From NCBI RefSeq assembly GCF_900141805.1, contig NZ_FQYN01000007.1, positions 124,001 through 188,000 of the forward strand: 64,000 bases of DNA, written 5' to 3'. This DNA comes from Hymenobacter daecheongensis DSM 21074. GTDB taxonomy: Bacteria > Bacteroidota > Bacteroidia > Cytophagales > Hymenobacteraceae. A program made the position numbers and the translations under genes. Under the pieces are notes generated by a model, which worked only from the letters and a program-made list of their open reading frames with translations, had not been told where the DNA came from and made no database searches. How positions within the stretch are numbered: position 1 is the stretch's first letter; every line of letters starts with the position of its first letter. Of the stretch, positions 33,733 through 42,433 are shown in pieces.

Positions 33733-34413
33733 ATGGCCGAGAAAAGCAGTATTTTCGATATGATCGGACCGGTGATGATTGGGCCCAGCTCCTCGCACAC
33801 CGCGGGCGTGGTTCGCATTGCCAGCGCCGCCATCCGCATCCTGGGCTCTTTGCCCACGCATGCCACCGTCACGTTCTACAACTCCTTCGCCCGCACCTAC
33901 GAGGGCCACGGCTCCGACCGCGCCATCGTGGCCGGCCTGCTGGGCATGGCCACCGACGACAAGCGCATCCGCGAAGCATTCGACCACGCCAAAGAGGCCG
34001 GCCTAGAGTACGTATTTCAGAGCGTGGGCAATGCCAGCACCATGCACCCGAACACCATCCGACTGCAGCTGCGCGACGAGCGCACGGGCCACGCCGTGGA
34101 GGTCATTGGGCAGAGCCGGGGCGGGGGCGTGATTCGCATTGTGGAGGTCGACGGCTTTCCGGCCGACTTTTCGGCCTCGCTGCACACGCTCATCGTGGAT
34201 GCCGACGACCGTACGGGCTCCATTGCCTTCATCGCCTCCGTCATTGCCCACGACGACTGCAACATTGCCACCATGTTTGTGAGCCGCAAGGGCAAAAACG
34301 ACGCGGCCCGGCAGTTTATCGAAATGGACTCGGGCCTGCGGGAAATAACTCTGGACTACCTGCGCCAGCTCAGCTGGGTTCACCGCGTCATCTACATTCC
34401 CAACATCGACTAA
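33733..34413 (+). CDS. sdaAB: L-serine dehydratase, beta subunit
   Basis: The beta chain of the iron-sulfur L-serine ammonia-lyase, which with the alpha chain converts serine to pyruvate and ammonia. 226 residues: the N-terminal domain with SSIFDMIGPVMIGPSSSHTAGVVRIA and TFYNSFARTYEGHGSDRAIVAGLLG, then a C-terminal ACT domain (HTLIVDADDRTGSIAFIASVI). The alpha chain, which carries the cluster cysteines, is not next to it. ATG 33733 is chosen; a near -7 box (TACTTTTA, one base off) precedes it. It is divergent from kynA. Confidence 0.92.
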   Translation: MAEKSSIFDMIGPVMIGPSSSHTAGVVRIASAAIRILGSLPTHATVTFYNSFARTYEGHGSDRAIVAGLLGMATDDKRIREAFDHAKEAGLEYVFQSVGNASTMHPNTIRLQLRDERTGHAVEVIGQSRGGGVIRIVEVDGFPADFSASLHTLIVDADDRTGSIAFIASVIAHDDCNIATMFVSRKGKNDAARQFIEMDSGLREITLDYLRQLSWVHRVIYIPNID

Positions 34414-34438
34414 GCCTTCTGAGGCGACCTTTCCGGCC

Positions 34439-35983
34439 ATGAAAACAACCCGTACTCCGCTTGCCCGGCTGGCCGCTGCCAGCGTCGGCCCGCTGCTGGT
34501 AGCGGCCAGCGTGCTACCCGCCGCGGCCCAGCAAACGATGCCCGCGCAGCCGCTCGGCTCGGCCCTGACCAAGCCGGTGCCGACCGGCCCGCTCACGCTC
34601 CAGCAGGCCGTCGACTTTGCGCTCAGCAACAACCTGACCGTGCGCCAGACGGAGCTGAACGCCCGCCAGCAGGAAGCCATTCAGCGGCTGAACCGCGCGG
34701 CGCTGCTGCCCACGGCCGGCCTCAATGCTACCCAAAACTTCAACTTCGGCACCAACCGCGACCCGTTCACCAACCAGTTCCAGCAGCTGAACGTGCGGTC
34801 CAACAACTTTTCGGCCAGCGCCCAGGCTACCTTGTTTGCCGGCTTTCAGCTGCGCAACACGGTGAAGCAGGGCGTGCTGCAAACGCAGGCCGCGCAGGCC
34901 GACATCGAGAAGGCCCGCAACGACTTGTCGCTGAACGTGGCCTCCTCGTATCTGCAACTGCTGCTGGCCCAGGAGCTGATTCGGGCTTCGGAGGCGCGCA
35001 TGGCCACCGTGCAGGCGCAGGTGTCGCGCAGTGAGAAGCTGCTCAAGGCCGGTTCCGTGGCCGAAGGCAACGTGCTCGACAGCCGCGCCCAGCTGGCCGG
35101 CGAGGAAAGTACCCTCGTAACGGCCCAGAACCAGCGCGACCTGGCCCGCCTTACGCTGCTGCAGCTGCTGAATCTGGACCCGGCCACGCCCGCCGCCGCC
35201 AGCTTTGAGATTATCACGCCCGCGCTGCCCGATCCGGCCAGCTTTGAGGCCGAAGGCCGCTTGCCCGACCCCAACGAGACGTATGAGCAGGCCCGCCAGC
35301 GCCAGCCCGAAGTGCGGGCCGCTGAGCTGCGCGTGCAGAGTGCCCAGCGCGGCATCGAAATTGCCCGCGGGGCCTACTATCCGCGCCTGACGGTATCCGG
35401 CGGCGTGCAGACGGGTTTCACATCGGCGCGCAGCCAGCAGATTCTCAATCCCGAGAAATTCCAGACGGTGCCGGTGCTGCAAGCCAGCCCCACCACACCG
35501 GGCCAGTATCTGCCAACTTCGTTTGTGCTGCTCCAGCCCGCCTTCGACAAGCTGGAGTACCGGTTTATTGACCAGCTGCGCGACAACCGCGGCGAGTTCC
35601 TGCAGTTCAACCTCAATATTCCGATTCTCAACGGCCTGCAAAGCCGTGTGGGCGAGCAGCGGGCCCGCGTGAGCCTGGCGCAGAGCGAGCTGCAGGCCGA
35701 CCAAGTGCGGGTGCAGCTGCGCCAGACCATTCAGCAGAGCTACGCCGACGCGCTGGCCGCCCAGCGGCGCTATGCCGCCAGCGCCCGCCAGGTAGAGGCC
35801 CTGACCACGTCGTTCCGTAACGCCGAAATCCGCTTCAACAACGGCCTGCTCAACGGCACCGACTTCAACATTGCCCGCAACAACCTCACGGCCGCCGAGT
35901 CCGACATGATTCAGGCCAAATACCAGTTCATCTTCCGCCGCAAAGTCCTCGACTTCTACCAGGGCAAGCCGCTGGCGCTGTAG
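34439..35983 (+). CDS. TolC-family outer-membrane efflux protein
   Basis: 514 residues with a signal sequence ending near AAAQQ. Two outer-membrane efflux (OEP) repeats give the TolC helical barrel: first LTLQQAVDFALSNNLTVRQTELNARQQEAIQRLNRA, second ETYEQARQRQPEVRAAELRVQSAQRGIEIARGAYYPRLTVSGG. Strands and coiled coils alternate as in TolC. It forms the exit duct of a tripartite pump with the HlyD-type adaptor 121 bases downstream. Confidence 0.93.
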   Translation: MKTTRTPLARLAAASVGPLLVAASVLPAAAQQTMPAQPLGSALTKPVPTGPLTLQQAVDFALSNNLTVRQTELNARQQEAIQRLNRAALLPTAGLNATQNFNFGTNRDPFTNQFQQLNVRSNNFSASAQATLFAGFQLRNTVKQGVLQTQAAQADIEKARNDLSLNVASSYLQLLLAQELIRASEARMATVQAQVSRSEKLLKAGSVAEGNVLDSRAQLAGEESTLVTAQNQRDLARLTLLQLLNLDPATPAAASFEIITPALPDPASFEAEGRLPDPNETYEQARQRQPEVRAAELRVQSAQRGIEIARGAYYPRLTVSGGVQTGFTSARSQQILNPEKFQTVPVLQASPTTPGQYLPTSFVLLQPAFDKLEYRFIDQLRDNRGEFLQFNLNIPILNGLQSRVGEQRARVSLAQSELQADQVRVQLRQTIQQSYADALAAQRRYAASARQVEALTTSFRNAEIRFNNGLLNGTDFNIARNNLTAAESDMIQAKYQFIFRRKVLDFYQGKPLAL

Positions 35984-36032
35984 GGGGGGCTTGGGAGCTT
36001 GGTTTTCGTCGAACGACCGGCCTCCAATATAC

Positions 36033-36102
36033 AAGCCCCTAAGACCCCAACAGTCAAGCCCCCTAGTCCCCAATAACTAAGCTCCCAAGACCCTAAAACC
36101 CC
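36033..36102 (+). repeat. Three degenerate 23-bp direct repeats before the adaptor gene
   Basis: Three units in a row, 36033-36055, 36056-36078 and 36079-36102, share AAGCnCCC.AaGaCCC.. and are C-rich on the plus strand. The last unit ends one base before the ATG of the adaptor gene at 36104. A complementary GGGGCTTGGGAGCTTGG lies at 35987-36003, so the array can also fold back on itself. Confidence 0.7.
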
Positions 36103-36103
36103 A

Positions 36104-37513
36104 ATGAAGAACAACCGCTTACTCTACATTCTGCTGGCCGTGCTGGGGCTTTCCCTGATTGGCTTTTTCGTGGCGAAAAAGCAGGGCTGGGTTGGCCAGC
36201 CGGCCGGCACGGAGGTCATTGCCTCGAAGGCCGCGCCGGCCAACATCGTGGAGAAGGTGAGTGCCTCGGGCAAAGTGCAGCCCGAAACGGAGGTGAAAAT
36301 CTCGCCCGACGTATCGGGCGAAATCACGCAGCTCTACGTGCAGGAAGGCGACTCCGTGAAGAAAGGCCAGCTGCTGCTGCGCATCCGGCCCGATAACTAC
36401 CAGGCCATGGTGAACATGCAGTCGGCCTCGGTGGGCACGCAGCGGGCCAACGTGGGCCAGACCCAGGCCCGCCTGCAGCAGCTGCTGGCCAGCGCCAAGC
36501 AAACCGAGCTGAGCTTCCGCCGCAACGCCTCGCTCTACAAGCAGAAGGTGATTTCGCAGGCCGACTACGAGGCCAGCAAGGCAGCCTACGAGGCCTCGCA
36601 GGAGGAAATCAACTCAGCCCGCCAGAGCATCCGGGCGGCGCAGAGCAACGTGCAGAGCGCCCAGGCCTCGCTGGAAGAAGCCCGCAAAAACCTCAATAAA
36701 ACCACCATCTACGCCCCCGTGAGCGGCACCATCAGCAAGCTCAATGTGAAGAAAGGCGAGCGGGTGGTGGGTACTTCGCAGATGGCGGGCACCGAAATCA
36801 TGCGCATTGCCAACCTGAACTCGATGGAAGTGCGGGTGAGCGTGAATGAAAACGACATCATCAACGTGGACCTCGGTGACTCGGCCATCGTGGAGGTGGA
36901 CTCCTACGCCAGCAAGGACGAGAAATTCCGGGGCGTGGTGACCAGCATTGCCAACACGGCCAAAGACGCGCTGACGGCCGAGGCCGTAACCGAGTTTGAG
37001 GTGCGCATCCGGCTGCTGCCCGAGTCGTACCGGCACCTGCAGCGCACGGTGCGGGGCCGCTCCATCGTGCCCTTCCGCCCCGGCATGACGGCCTCCATCG
37101 ACGTGATTACGGACCGCAAGAGCAACGTGCTGAGCGTGCCGCTGGCCGCCGTGACCACCCGCTCCGACAGTACCGCCAATAAAGAAGACGAGAAAAAAGG
37201 CGGCGTGGTGCGCGTCAGCCGCGGCTCCTCGGCCCCCAAGGAAGCCGACGACAAGGCCGGCCCCAAGCTCGACGTGCAGGAAGTGGTCTTCGTGATTCGC
37301 AACGGCAAAGCCGTGCTGACGCCCGTCAAAACCGGCATCAGCGACTTCGACAACATCGAGATTCTCAGCGGCCTGCAGGCCGGCGAGCAGGTGGTGAGCG
37401 GGCCGTTCCGGGCCGTGGCCAAAACCCTGAAAGACGGCACGATGGTGGTGGTGAAGGATGCCAAAACCATCAACAAAGCCGCCCTGAAAGAAGCCCCGGA
37501 AGAAGATAAGTAA
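36104..37513 (+). CDS. Efflux periplasmic adaptor subunit (HlyD/MacA-like)
   Basis: 469 residues. One N-terminal membrane helix (LLYILLAVLGLSLIGFFVA), then a lipoyl-like half (EKVSASGKVQPETEVKISPDVSGEITQLYV), a long alpha-helical hairpin (about 105-200, coiled-coil), the second lipoyl half (IYAPVSGTISKLNVKKGERV) and beta-barrel/MP domains ending ILSGLQAGEQVVSGPF. Adaptors of this sort in Bacteroidota usually pair with a MacB-type ABC permease, but no permease gene follows: the next gene is gpsA. It probably shares a transcript with the TolC gene. Confidence 0.92.
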   Translation: MKNNRLLYILLAVLGLSLIGFFVAKKQGWVGQPAGTEVIASKAAPANIVEKVSASGKVQPETEVKISPDVSGEITQLYVQEGDSVKKGQLLLRIRPDNYQAMVNMQSASVGTQRANVGQTQARLQQLLASAKQTELSFRRNASLYKQKVISQADYEASKAAYEASQEEINSARQSIRAAQSNVQSAQASLEEARKNLNKTTIYAPVSGTISKLNVKKGERVVGTSQMAGTEIMRIANLNSMEVRVSVNENDIINVDLGDSAIVEVDSYASKDEKFRGVVTSIANTAKDALTAEAVTEFEVRIRLLPESYRHLQRTVRGRSIVPFRPGMTASIDVITDRKSNVLSVPLAAVTTRSDSTANKEDEKKGGVVRVSRGSSAPKEADDKAGPKLDVQEVVFVIRNGKAVLTPVKTGISDFDNIEILSGLQAGEQVVSGPFRAVAKTLKDGTMVVVKDAKTINKAALKEAPEEDK

Positions 37514-37545
37514 GGCTCTGGCCGTTGCAGGAAAGACCAGCCAGC

Positions 37546-37703
37546 CTGTCATTGCGAGCAGCGCGAAGCAATCCGTCCTGGGCACTGCGGCAAGCCTGAT
37601 TAAACCAATAAGCCCTTGACGTACGTACCCGTCAGGGGCTTATCTGTAGAGGAAACTGTACACATTTGACCGCCCGGATGGCCGCGCTTCGCGCGTCATG
37701 ACA
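37546..37703. repeat. Inverted repeat, family A copy 3 (degenerate right arm)
   Basis: It begins CTGTCATTGCGAG..GCGAAGCAATCCGTCCTGG as in copies 1 and 2 and has the inner AAGCCC/GGGCTT hairpin (TAAGCCCTTGACG..CGTCAGGGGCTTA). Its right arm is decayed (CGGATGGCCGCGCTTCGCGCGTCATGACA), so the palindrome is only partial. It lies between the adaptor gene and gpsA. Confidence 0.8.
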
Positions 37704-37720
37704 CTAGACTACGCATCCCA

Positions 37721-38710
37721 TTGGAAAAAATAGCCATGATTGGCGGCGGCTCCTGGGCCACTGCCCTCACCAAGATATTATCGGAAAACGGGGCCCGCGT
37801 GGGCTGGTGGCTGCGCAGCAAAGACGACGTGCAGCACCTGCGCAGCACCCGCCACAACCGCCGCTACCTGTCCTCGGTGGCCTTCGACCTGACCCGCGTA
37901 GTGCCCTCCACCGACCTGGAGGAAGTGGTGAAGGAAGCCGACTGGCTGGTGCTGGCCGTGCCCGCCGCCTTCGTGCAGAGCGCCCTGGATAAGCTGGACC
38001 GCGACGCGCTGAAGAACAAGCGCATCATCTCGGCCATTAAGGGCATGATTCCGGGCAAAAACGTGCTGGTGACGGACTACGTGGCCGAGCGGTTTCGGCT
38101 GCCGCACACGCAGCTGGGCATTGTGGCCGGGCCCTGCCACGCCGAGGAAGTAGCCCTCGAAAAGCAGAGCTACCTCACCATCGGCTCGCCCGATCACCAG
38201 CTGGCCGAGGATTTCAGCCTGCTGCTGCGCAACCGCTACGTGAAGGCGCACCCCATGGCCGACCTCGACGGCATCGAGTACTTCGCCGTGATGAAAAACA
38301 TCATTGCCCTTACCTGCGGCATCGCCCACGGTCTGGGCTACGGCGACAACTTCCAGGCCGTGCTGGTGAGCAACGCGGTGCAGGAGATGCGCCGCTTCGT
38401 GCACGCGATGAACCCCCAGCCCCGCGACCTGTCGGGCTCCGCCTACCTCGGTGACTTGCTGGTGACGGCCTACTCGCAGTTTTCGCGCAACCGCACCTTC
38501 GGCAGCATGATCGGGCGGGGCTACTCGGTGAAATCGGCGCAGCTGGAAATGAACATGGTGGCCGAGGGCTACTACGCCGTGAAAAGCATTTATGAGCTGA
38601 ACAAGGAGCTGAAAGTGCCCATGCCCATTGCTACGGCGGCGTATCATATTCTCTACGAGAAGATTTCGCCGGCCGTGGAGATTGAGATTCTGAAGGAGAA
38701 GTTTAGATAA
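37721..38710 (+). CDS. gpsA: Glycerol-3-phosphate dehydrogenase [NAD(P)+]
   Basis: Reduces dihydroxyacetone phosphate to sn-glycerol-3-phosphate for phospholipid synthesis. 329 residues. The dinucleotide loop IAMIGGGSWATALTKIL opens the protein; VLAVPAAFVQSAL, the catalytic Lys region in MKNIIALTCGIAHGLGYGDNFQAVLVSNAVQEM and DLSGSAYLGDLLVTAYSQFSRNRTFG are family blocks. No ATG precedes the Rossmann strand. TTG 37721 gives MEKIAMIGGG; the first ATG at 37736 would remove the strand before the glycine loop. The start therefore appears to be TTG. It is a single-gene unit flanked by two repeat elements. Confidence 0.92.
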   Translation: MEKIAMIGGGSWATALTKILSENGARVGWWLRSKDDVQHLRSTRHNRRYLSSVAFDLTRVVPSTDLEEVVKEADWLVLAVPAAFVQSALDKLDRDALKNKRIISAIKGMIPGKNVLVTDYVAERFRLPHTQLGIVAGPCHAEEVALEKQSYLTIGSPDHQLAEDFSLLLRNRYVKAHPMADLDGIEYFAVMKNIIALTCGIAHGLGYGDNFQAVLVSNAVQEMRRFVHAMNPQPRDLSGSAYLGDLLVTAYSQFSRNRTFGSMIGRGYSVKSAQLEMNMVAEGYYAVKSIYELNKELKVPMPIATAAYHILYEKISPAVEIEILKEKFR

Positions 38711-38747
38711 TAGCAGCATTACAGAACGGCTAACGTTGCCAAAGGAT

Positions 38748-38851
38748 CTGTCATCCTGAGCAGAGCGAAGGACCTTGTGTCAGTTGAACGACAAGCGCAA
38801 TAACGACTCGTCCAACTGGCATAAGGTCCTTCGCTCTGCTCAGGATGACAG
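38748..38851. repeat. Inverted repeat, family B copy 1
   Basis: Arms 38748-38776 and 38823-38851 are exact 29-bp reverse complements containing CTGTCATCCTGAGC..GCGAAGGACCTT. Between them lies a further imperfect pairing (CAGTTGAACG / CGTCCAACTGG). Copy 2 is at 58158-58257. It fills the space between gpsA and the EamA gene, and no gene was seen in it. Confidence 0.88.
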
Positions 38852-38876
38852 TACCGTTGCCCATAAAATACTATTC

Positions 38877-39305
38877 ATGTCCTGGATTCTGCTCGCCCTG
38901 CTCACAGCTTTGTGCCTGGCGCTCTACAACTTCTTCATCAAGCTGGCCGCCGACCAGCTGCCGGCAGCCGTGGGCGCGGTGGTGCTGCAATTGGTAGCAG
39001 CCCTGTTGGGCGGGCTTTGGCTCCTGCGGCTCAGGCTGCATGGGCAGCCGCTGCCCATCACCAACAAAGGCCTGTTGCTGGCCGCGCTGGCCGGGGTGGG
39101 CGTGGGGCTGGCCGAGATTCTGACGTTCGTGGTGTTCAGCCGGGGCGTGCCTTCCTCGGTGGGCACGCCGGTGATTGTGGGCGGCTCGGTACTGCTCACG
39201 GCGGTGCTGGGACTGGTGCTGCTGCGCGAGGCCCTCACGCTGCCGCAGGCTCTGGGCCTGCTGCTAATTGTGGTAGGTATCGGCCTGCTGGCGCGGGGAC
39301 ACTAG
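38877..39305 (+). CDS. EamA/DMT-superfamily membrane protein, single domain
   Basis: 142 residues with about five membrane helices: MSWILLALLTALCLALYNFF, AAVGAVVLQLVAALLGGLWLL, LLLAALAGVGVGLAEILTFVVF, VIVGGSVLLTAVLGLVLL and LGLLLIVVGIGLLA. Helix ends such as LREALTLPQALGLLLIVVGIGLL are typical of EamA. It has one EamA repeat, so it would have to act as a dimer, as small DMT members do. ATG 38877 is chosen, just after the family B repeat. Substrate is unknown. Confidence 0.85.
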   Translation: MSWILLALLTALCLALYNFFIKLAADQLPAAVGAVVLQLVAALLGGLWLLRLRLHGQPLPITNKGLLLAALAGVGVGLAEILTFVVFSRGVPSSVGTPVIVGGSVLLTAVLGLVLLREALTLPQALGLLLIVVGIGLLARGH

Positions 39306-39319
39306 CGCCGCCCGGCTGC

Positions 39320-39748
39320 TTAGGCTGCCTGCTTGTCGGCCGCCAGGGCGGGCAGGGTGCGGTGCAGCGCGGCCTGCAGCTTGGTGTGGTGGCAGGCAAT
39401 GTACGACTGCAGCGTGCCGCGCCGGTGAATGAAGATGCGCGTATCGGCCGCGTCGGGGGCGGCATCTTTGGCGGGGCAATACTCGGCCACCGTGAGCTGG
39501 CTGTCGTTGCGGAAGTTGATAATCAGGTGCGCCCCGTGCGATACTTTGTCCTGCCAGCCGCTGACGCGGGTGGGGTGGTAGCTCAGCAGCAGCGGCACGC
39601 AGGCCGACAGCTGCTCGGCCACCGTTTCCTGGCAAGTCTCCGACAGCGTACCAACTGCCCGCAGCTGCTGGCGCAATTCGGTCTGGACCTGCTTGGTAAA
39701 TACATCGGCTTTGGGCAAGCGCTTCAAAAGTCTCTTTACGGGCAGCAT
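39320..39748 (-). CDS. Hypothetical protein
   Basis: Not recognised. About 142 residues from ATG 39748 (MLPVKRLLKRLPKADVFTKQV); the frame is open to 39877, which would give 185. It is soluble and moderately basic, with CVPLLLSYHPTRVSGWQDKVSHGAHLIINFRNDSQL and RIFIHRRGTLQSYIACHHTKLQAAL. No signal peptide or membrane helix is seen. It faces the EamA gene and is divergent from the acidic protein gene at 39893. Confidence 0.6.
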   Translation of the reverse strand: MLPVKRLLKRLPKADVFTKQVQTELRQQLRAVGTLSETCQETVAEQLSACVPLLLSYHPTRVSGWQDKVSHGAHLIINFRNDSQLTVAEYCPAKDAAPDAADTRIFIHRRGTLQSYIACHHTKLQAALHRTLPALAADKQAA

Positions 39749-39892
39749 GGGGGCGGGGCTAAGCTGCAAATATACACGCTGCTGCCCGATAACGCGCTGA
39801 AAAATAACGCTGCTGACCCGCGCTGCGCCGCCAGAGGCCGTATTGGCGTATACTGCCACCTGATCCATTTCTTCCACCTGAATTTTTGCGCG

Positions 39893-40291
39893 ATGAGCAC
39901 CTTAGGCAACAGCAATTTTGACGATGATTCGGCCGCCGACTTCCTGGCCGATTTCACGGATTTTCCCGGCGAAGTGGCGCTGCTTGAAGCCCTGGCTCCG
40001 GCCGCCGAGGCCGACGGCGAGTATCTGGAAGCCGAGGTGGCCGGTCCGGCGCTGGCCGCTGCCGAAATAGTAGCGGCCCTGGCCGGCCAGCCCTTCGCCC
40101 ACTTCCCCACCGACCTGCTCAAGCAGCTAAAGGCCTTGAATATCAGCGACCTGGAGGAATTGCAGGAGCTGGCCACGCAGGCCGTGACGGCCGTAGCCCA
40201 GGACTCGGAGCCGCGGGCGCAGGCGGCGGCCAGCAGCACGCTCAATGACTGGCTGAACGAGCAGCAGGAGCTGCTGAAGCGGCTGGCATAA
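39893..40291 (+). CDS. Acidic small protein, possibly DUF4259
   Basis: 132 residues, strongly acidic, starting MSTLGNSNFDDDSAADFLADF. An opening F-D-D-D-x-A-x-D-[FW]-L followed by helical segments (ALAAAEIVAALAGQPFAHFP, LNDWLNEQQELLKRLA) is the layout of DUF4259 proteins, a family related by context to immunity proteins. The match is recalled, not tested. No signal peptide is seen. No toxin gene is adjacent. Confidence 0.65.
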   Translation: MSTLGNSNFDDDSAADFLADFTDFPGEVALLEALAPAAEADGEYLEAEVAGPALAAAEIVAALAGQPFAHFPTDLLKQLKALNISDLEELQELATQAVTAVAQDSEPRAQAAASSTLNDWLNEQQELLKRLA

Positions 40292-40363
40292 GCGCGGGCA
40301 GCGTTAAACAATTCGCCGACTTATGAGTACTTTACGGGAGTCCACCATTATCTGCAAAAGCTA

Positions 40364-42100
40364 ATGCAAAAAGATCCGAATGCTCAGAACGCCGCCGCCG
40401 GCGACCAGGAAACCGGCGGAAACGGCACCGGCACGGCCATCACCGGCGCCGGCACCTCGCACGACCCGCGCACCGCGGCCGGCGAACAGGCCCAGACCCT
40501 GACCACCCGCCAGGGGCACCCGATCTACGACAATCAGAACACGCGCACCATCGGCAACCGCGGGCCGGCCACGCTGGAAAACTACCAGCTGATTGAGAAA
40601 ATCAGCCACTTCGACCGGGAGCGGATTCCGGAGCGAGTGGTGCACGCCCGCGGGGCCGGGGCGCACGGAGTGTTTGAGGCCTACGGCACGGTGGGCACCG
40701 AGCCCATCGGCAAGTATACCCGCGCCAAGCTGTTCAGCCAGAAGGGCAAGCAGACGCCGGTATTTGTACGCTTTTCCAGCGTGATTCACGGCGGCCACTC
40801 GCCCGAAACCCTGCGCGACCCGCGCGGCTTCGCCACCAAATTCTACACCGAAGACGGCAACTGGGACCTGGTGGGCAACAACCTGAAGGTGTTCTTCATT
40901 CGGGATGCCATGAAGTTTCCGGATATGGTGCATTCGCTGAAGCCCGACCCGGTGACCAACCGGCAGGACGGCGGCCGCATCTTCGACTTTATGAGCAACA
41001 CGCCGGAGTCGCTGCACATGCTCACGTTTCTGTTTTCGCCTTGGGGCATTCCGGCCAACTACCGCCAGATGCAGGGCTCGGGCGTGAACACCTATAAATG
41101 GGTGAACCAGGACGGCGTGGGCACGCTGGTAAAATACCACTGGGAGCCCCAGCAGGGCGTAAAAAACCTGACCCAGCCCGAAGCCGAAGCCATTCAGGCC
41201 AAGAACTTCAACCATGCCACCCAGGATCTGTACGAAGCCATTGCGCAGGGCAACTTCCCGCGCTGGGAGCTGCGCGTGCAGCTGATGAGCGACGACGACC
41301 ACCCGGAACTGGATTTCGACCCGCTCGACGATACCAAGCTCTGGCCCGAGGATCAGTTTCCGCACCTGCCCGTGGGCATGATGACGCTGAACCGCAACCC
41401 CGAAAACTACTTCGCCGAGGTGGAGCAGGTGGCTTTCGGCACCGGCGTACTGGTCGATGGCCTCGACTTCTCCGACGACAAGATGCTGCAGGGCCGCACG
41501 TTCTCCTACTCCGATACGCAGCGCTACCGCGTGGGCCCCAACTACCTGCAGCTGCCCATCAACGCGCCCAAAAAGCACGTAGCCACCAACCAGCGCGACG
41601 GCCAGATGACCTACCACGTGGACACGGCCCCTAACCAGAATCCGCACGTGAACTACGAGCCCAGCTCGCTCAACGGCCTTACCGAAAGCCCCCGCGCCGG
41701 TGCCGACCACGAGCCCGAGTACCGCGCCCGCCTGATGCGCCAGAAAATCGACCGCCGCGGCGACATGGACTTCAAGCAGGCCGGCGAGCGGTGGCGCCTG
41801 CACAACGACACCGAAAAGCAGGACCTGATCAACAACCTGACCGACGCGCTGAGCGCCGCCACCCCGGAAATTCAGGACCGCATGGTGGAGCTGTTCAGCA
41901 AGTGCGATGCCGAGTACGGTCAGCGCCTGCGCACCAGCCTCGACAACGTGGCCAAAGACCCCAGCGCCGCCACCAGCCGCTATATGGGCGGCCGCGTGCG
42001 CCCCGCCGCGGCCAATGGCCACACCAATGGCCACCAGAACGGCACTAACGCCCCCGCGCAGAAAGCCGAAGAAATGGCCCACGATGCCAAGCCATACTAG
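40364..42100 (+). CDS. Haem catalase
   Basis: Decomposes hydrogen peroxide. 578 residues, with an unusual Gly/Thr/Asn-rich 45-residue head ([20 protein letters not shown]). The core shows the active-site His region [66 protein letters not shown] and the distal Asn. The proximal haem Tyr segment appears to be [15 protein letters not shown]. The length is between small- and large-subunit catalases, and the C-terminus ends in a low-complexity Gly/Asn/Lys stretch. A cytoplasmic location is likely. It is a single-gene unit closed by a terminator. Confidence 0.95.
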   Translation: MQKDPNAQNAAAGDQETGGNGTGTAITGAGTSHDPRTAAGEQAQTLTTRQGHPIYDNQNTRTIGNRGPATLENYQLIEKISHFDRERIPERVVHARGAGAHGVFEAYGTVGTEPIGKYTRAKLFSQKGKQTPVFVRFSSVIHGGHSPETLRDPRGFATKFYTEDGNWDLVGNNLKVFFIRDAMKFPDMVHSLKPDPVTNRQDGGRIFDFMSNTPESLHMLTFLFSPWGIPANYRQMQGSGVNTYKWVNQDGVGTLVKYHWEPQQGVKNLTQPEAEAIQAKNFNHATQDLYEAIAQGNFPRWELRVQLMSDDDHPELDFDPLDDTKLWPEDQFPHLPVGMMTLNRNPENYFAEVEQVAFGTGVLVDGLDFSDDKMLQGRTFSYSDTQRYRVGPNYLQLPINAPKKHVATNQRDGQMTYHVDTAPNQNPHVNYEPSSLNGLTESPRAGADHEPEYRARLMRQKIDRRGDMDFKQAGERWRLHNDTEKQDLINNLTDALSAATPEIQDRMVELFSKCDAEYGQRLRTSLDNVAKDPSAATSRYMGGRVRPAAANGHTNGHQNGTNAPAQKAEEMAHDAKPY

Positions 42101-42123
42101 CCGTAGCGCGTAAATGCTATGTG

Positions 42124-42158
42124 AAAAAGGCCAACGGACGTTCCGTTGGCCTTTTTTT
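42124..42158 (+). terminator. Terminator of the catalase gene
   Basis: A perfect 15-bp stem (42124-42138 with 42142-42156; AAAAAGGCCAACGGA) with a 3-base loop is followed by T residues. Confidence 0.9.
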
Positions 42159-42433
42159 GCTTATAGACAACCTGCTTAATAAATTGTCATCTGGTCATGC
42201 CGAGTGAGGTCAAAGCATCTCTTCCACTTTGTTTGGTCAGCATTGCAACGAAGCATTCCATCTACGGTATTTTTCAACATGCCCACCTGCATTAACCGGC
42301 CTGTGCCTTGACCGGGCCACACATATATATGTGATATGTAATATTGTTTATCATTTATATATTTAACCTAATCTGTGTCGCTGGTGAGGGTGATCTGTGG
42401 TGATGATAGTGACCTGAGCCGGGCAGCAACAGG
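42159..42433. other. AT-rich intergenic region without a gene
   Basis: About 275 bases. The part around 42330-42370 is very AT-rich (ATATGTGATATGTAATATTG), unlike its surroundings, and might be the old promoter of the decayed gene that follows. No exact promoter box, RNA gene or repeat was found. Confidence 0.35.

Noticed and set aside
36033..36102. A CRISPR array
   Set aside because: The three units are direct neighbours without spacers and are degenerate; no cas gene is in the window.
40361..42082. 573-residue open frame on the minus strand
   Set aside because: Antisense of the catalase gene, which carries all catalase motifs.
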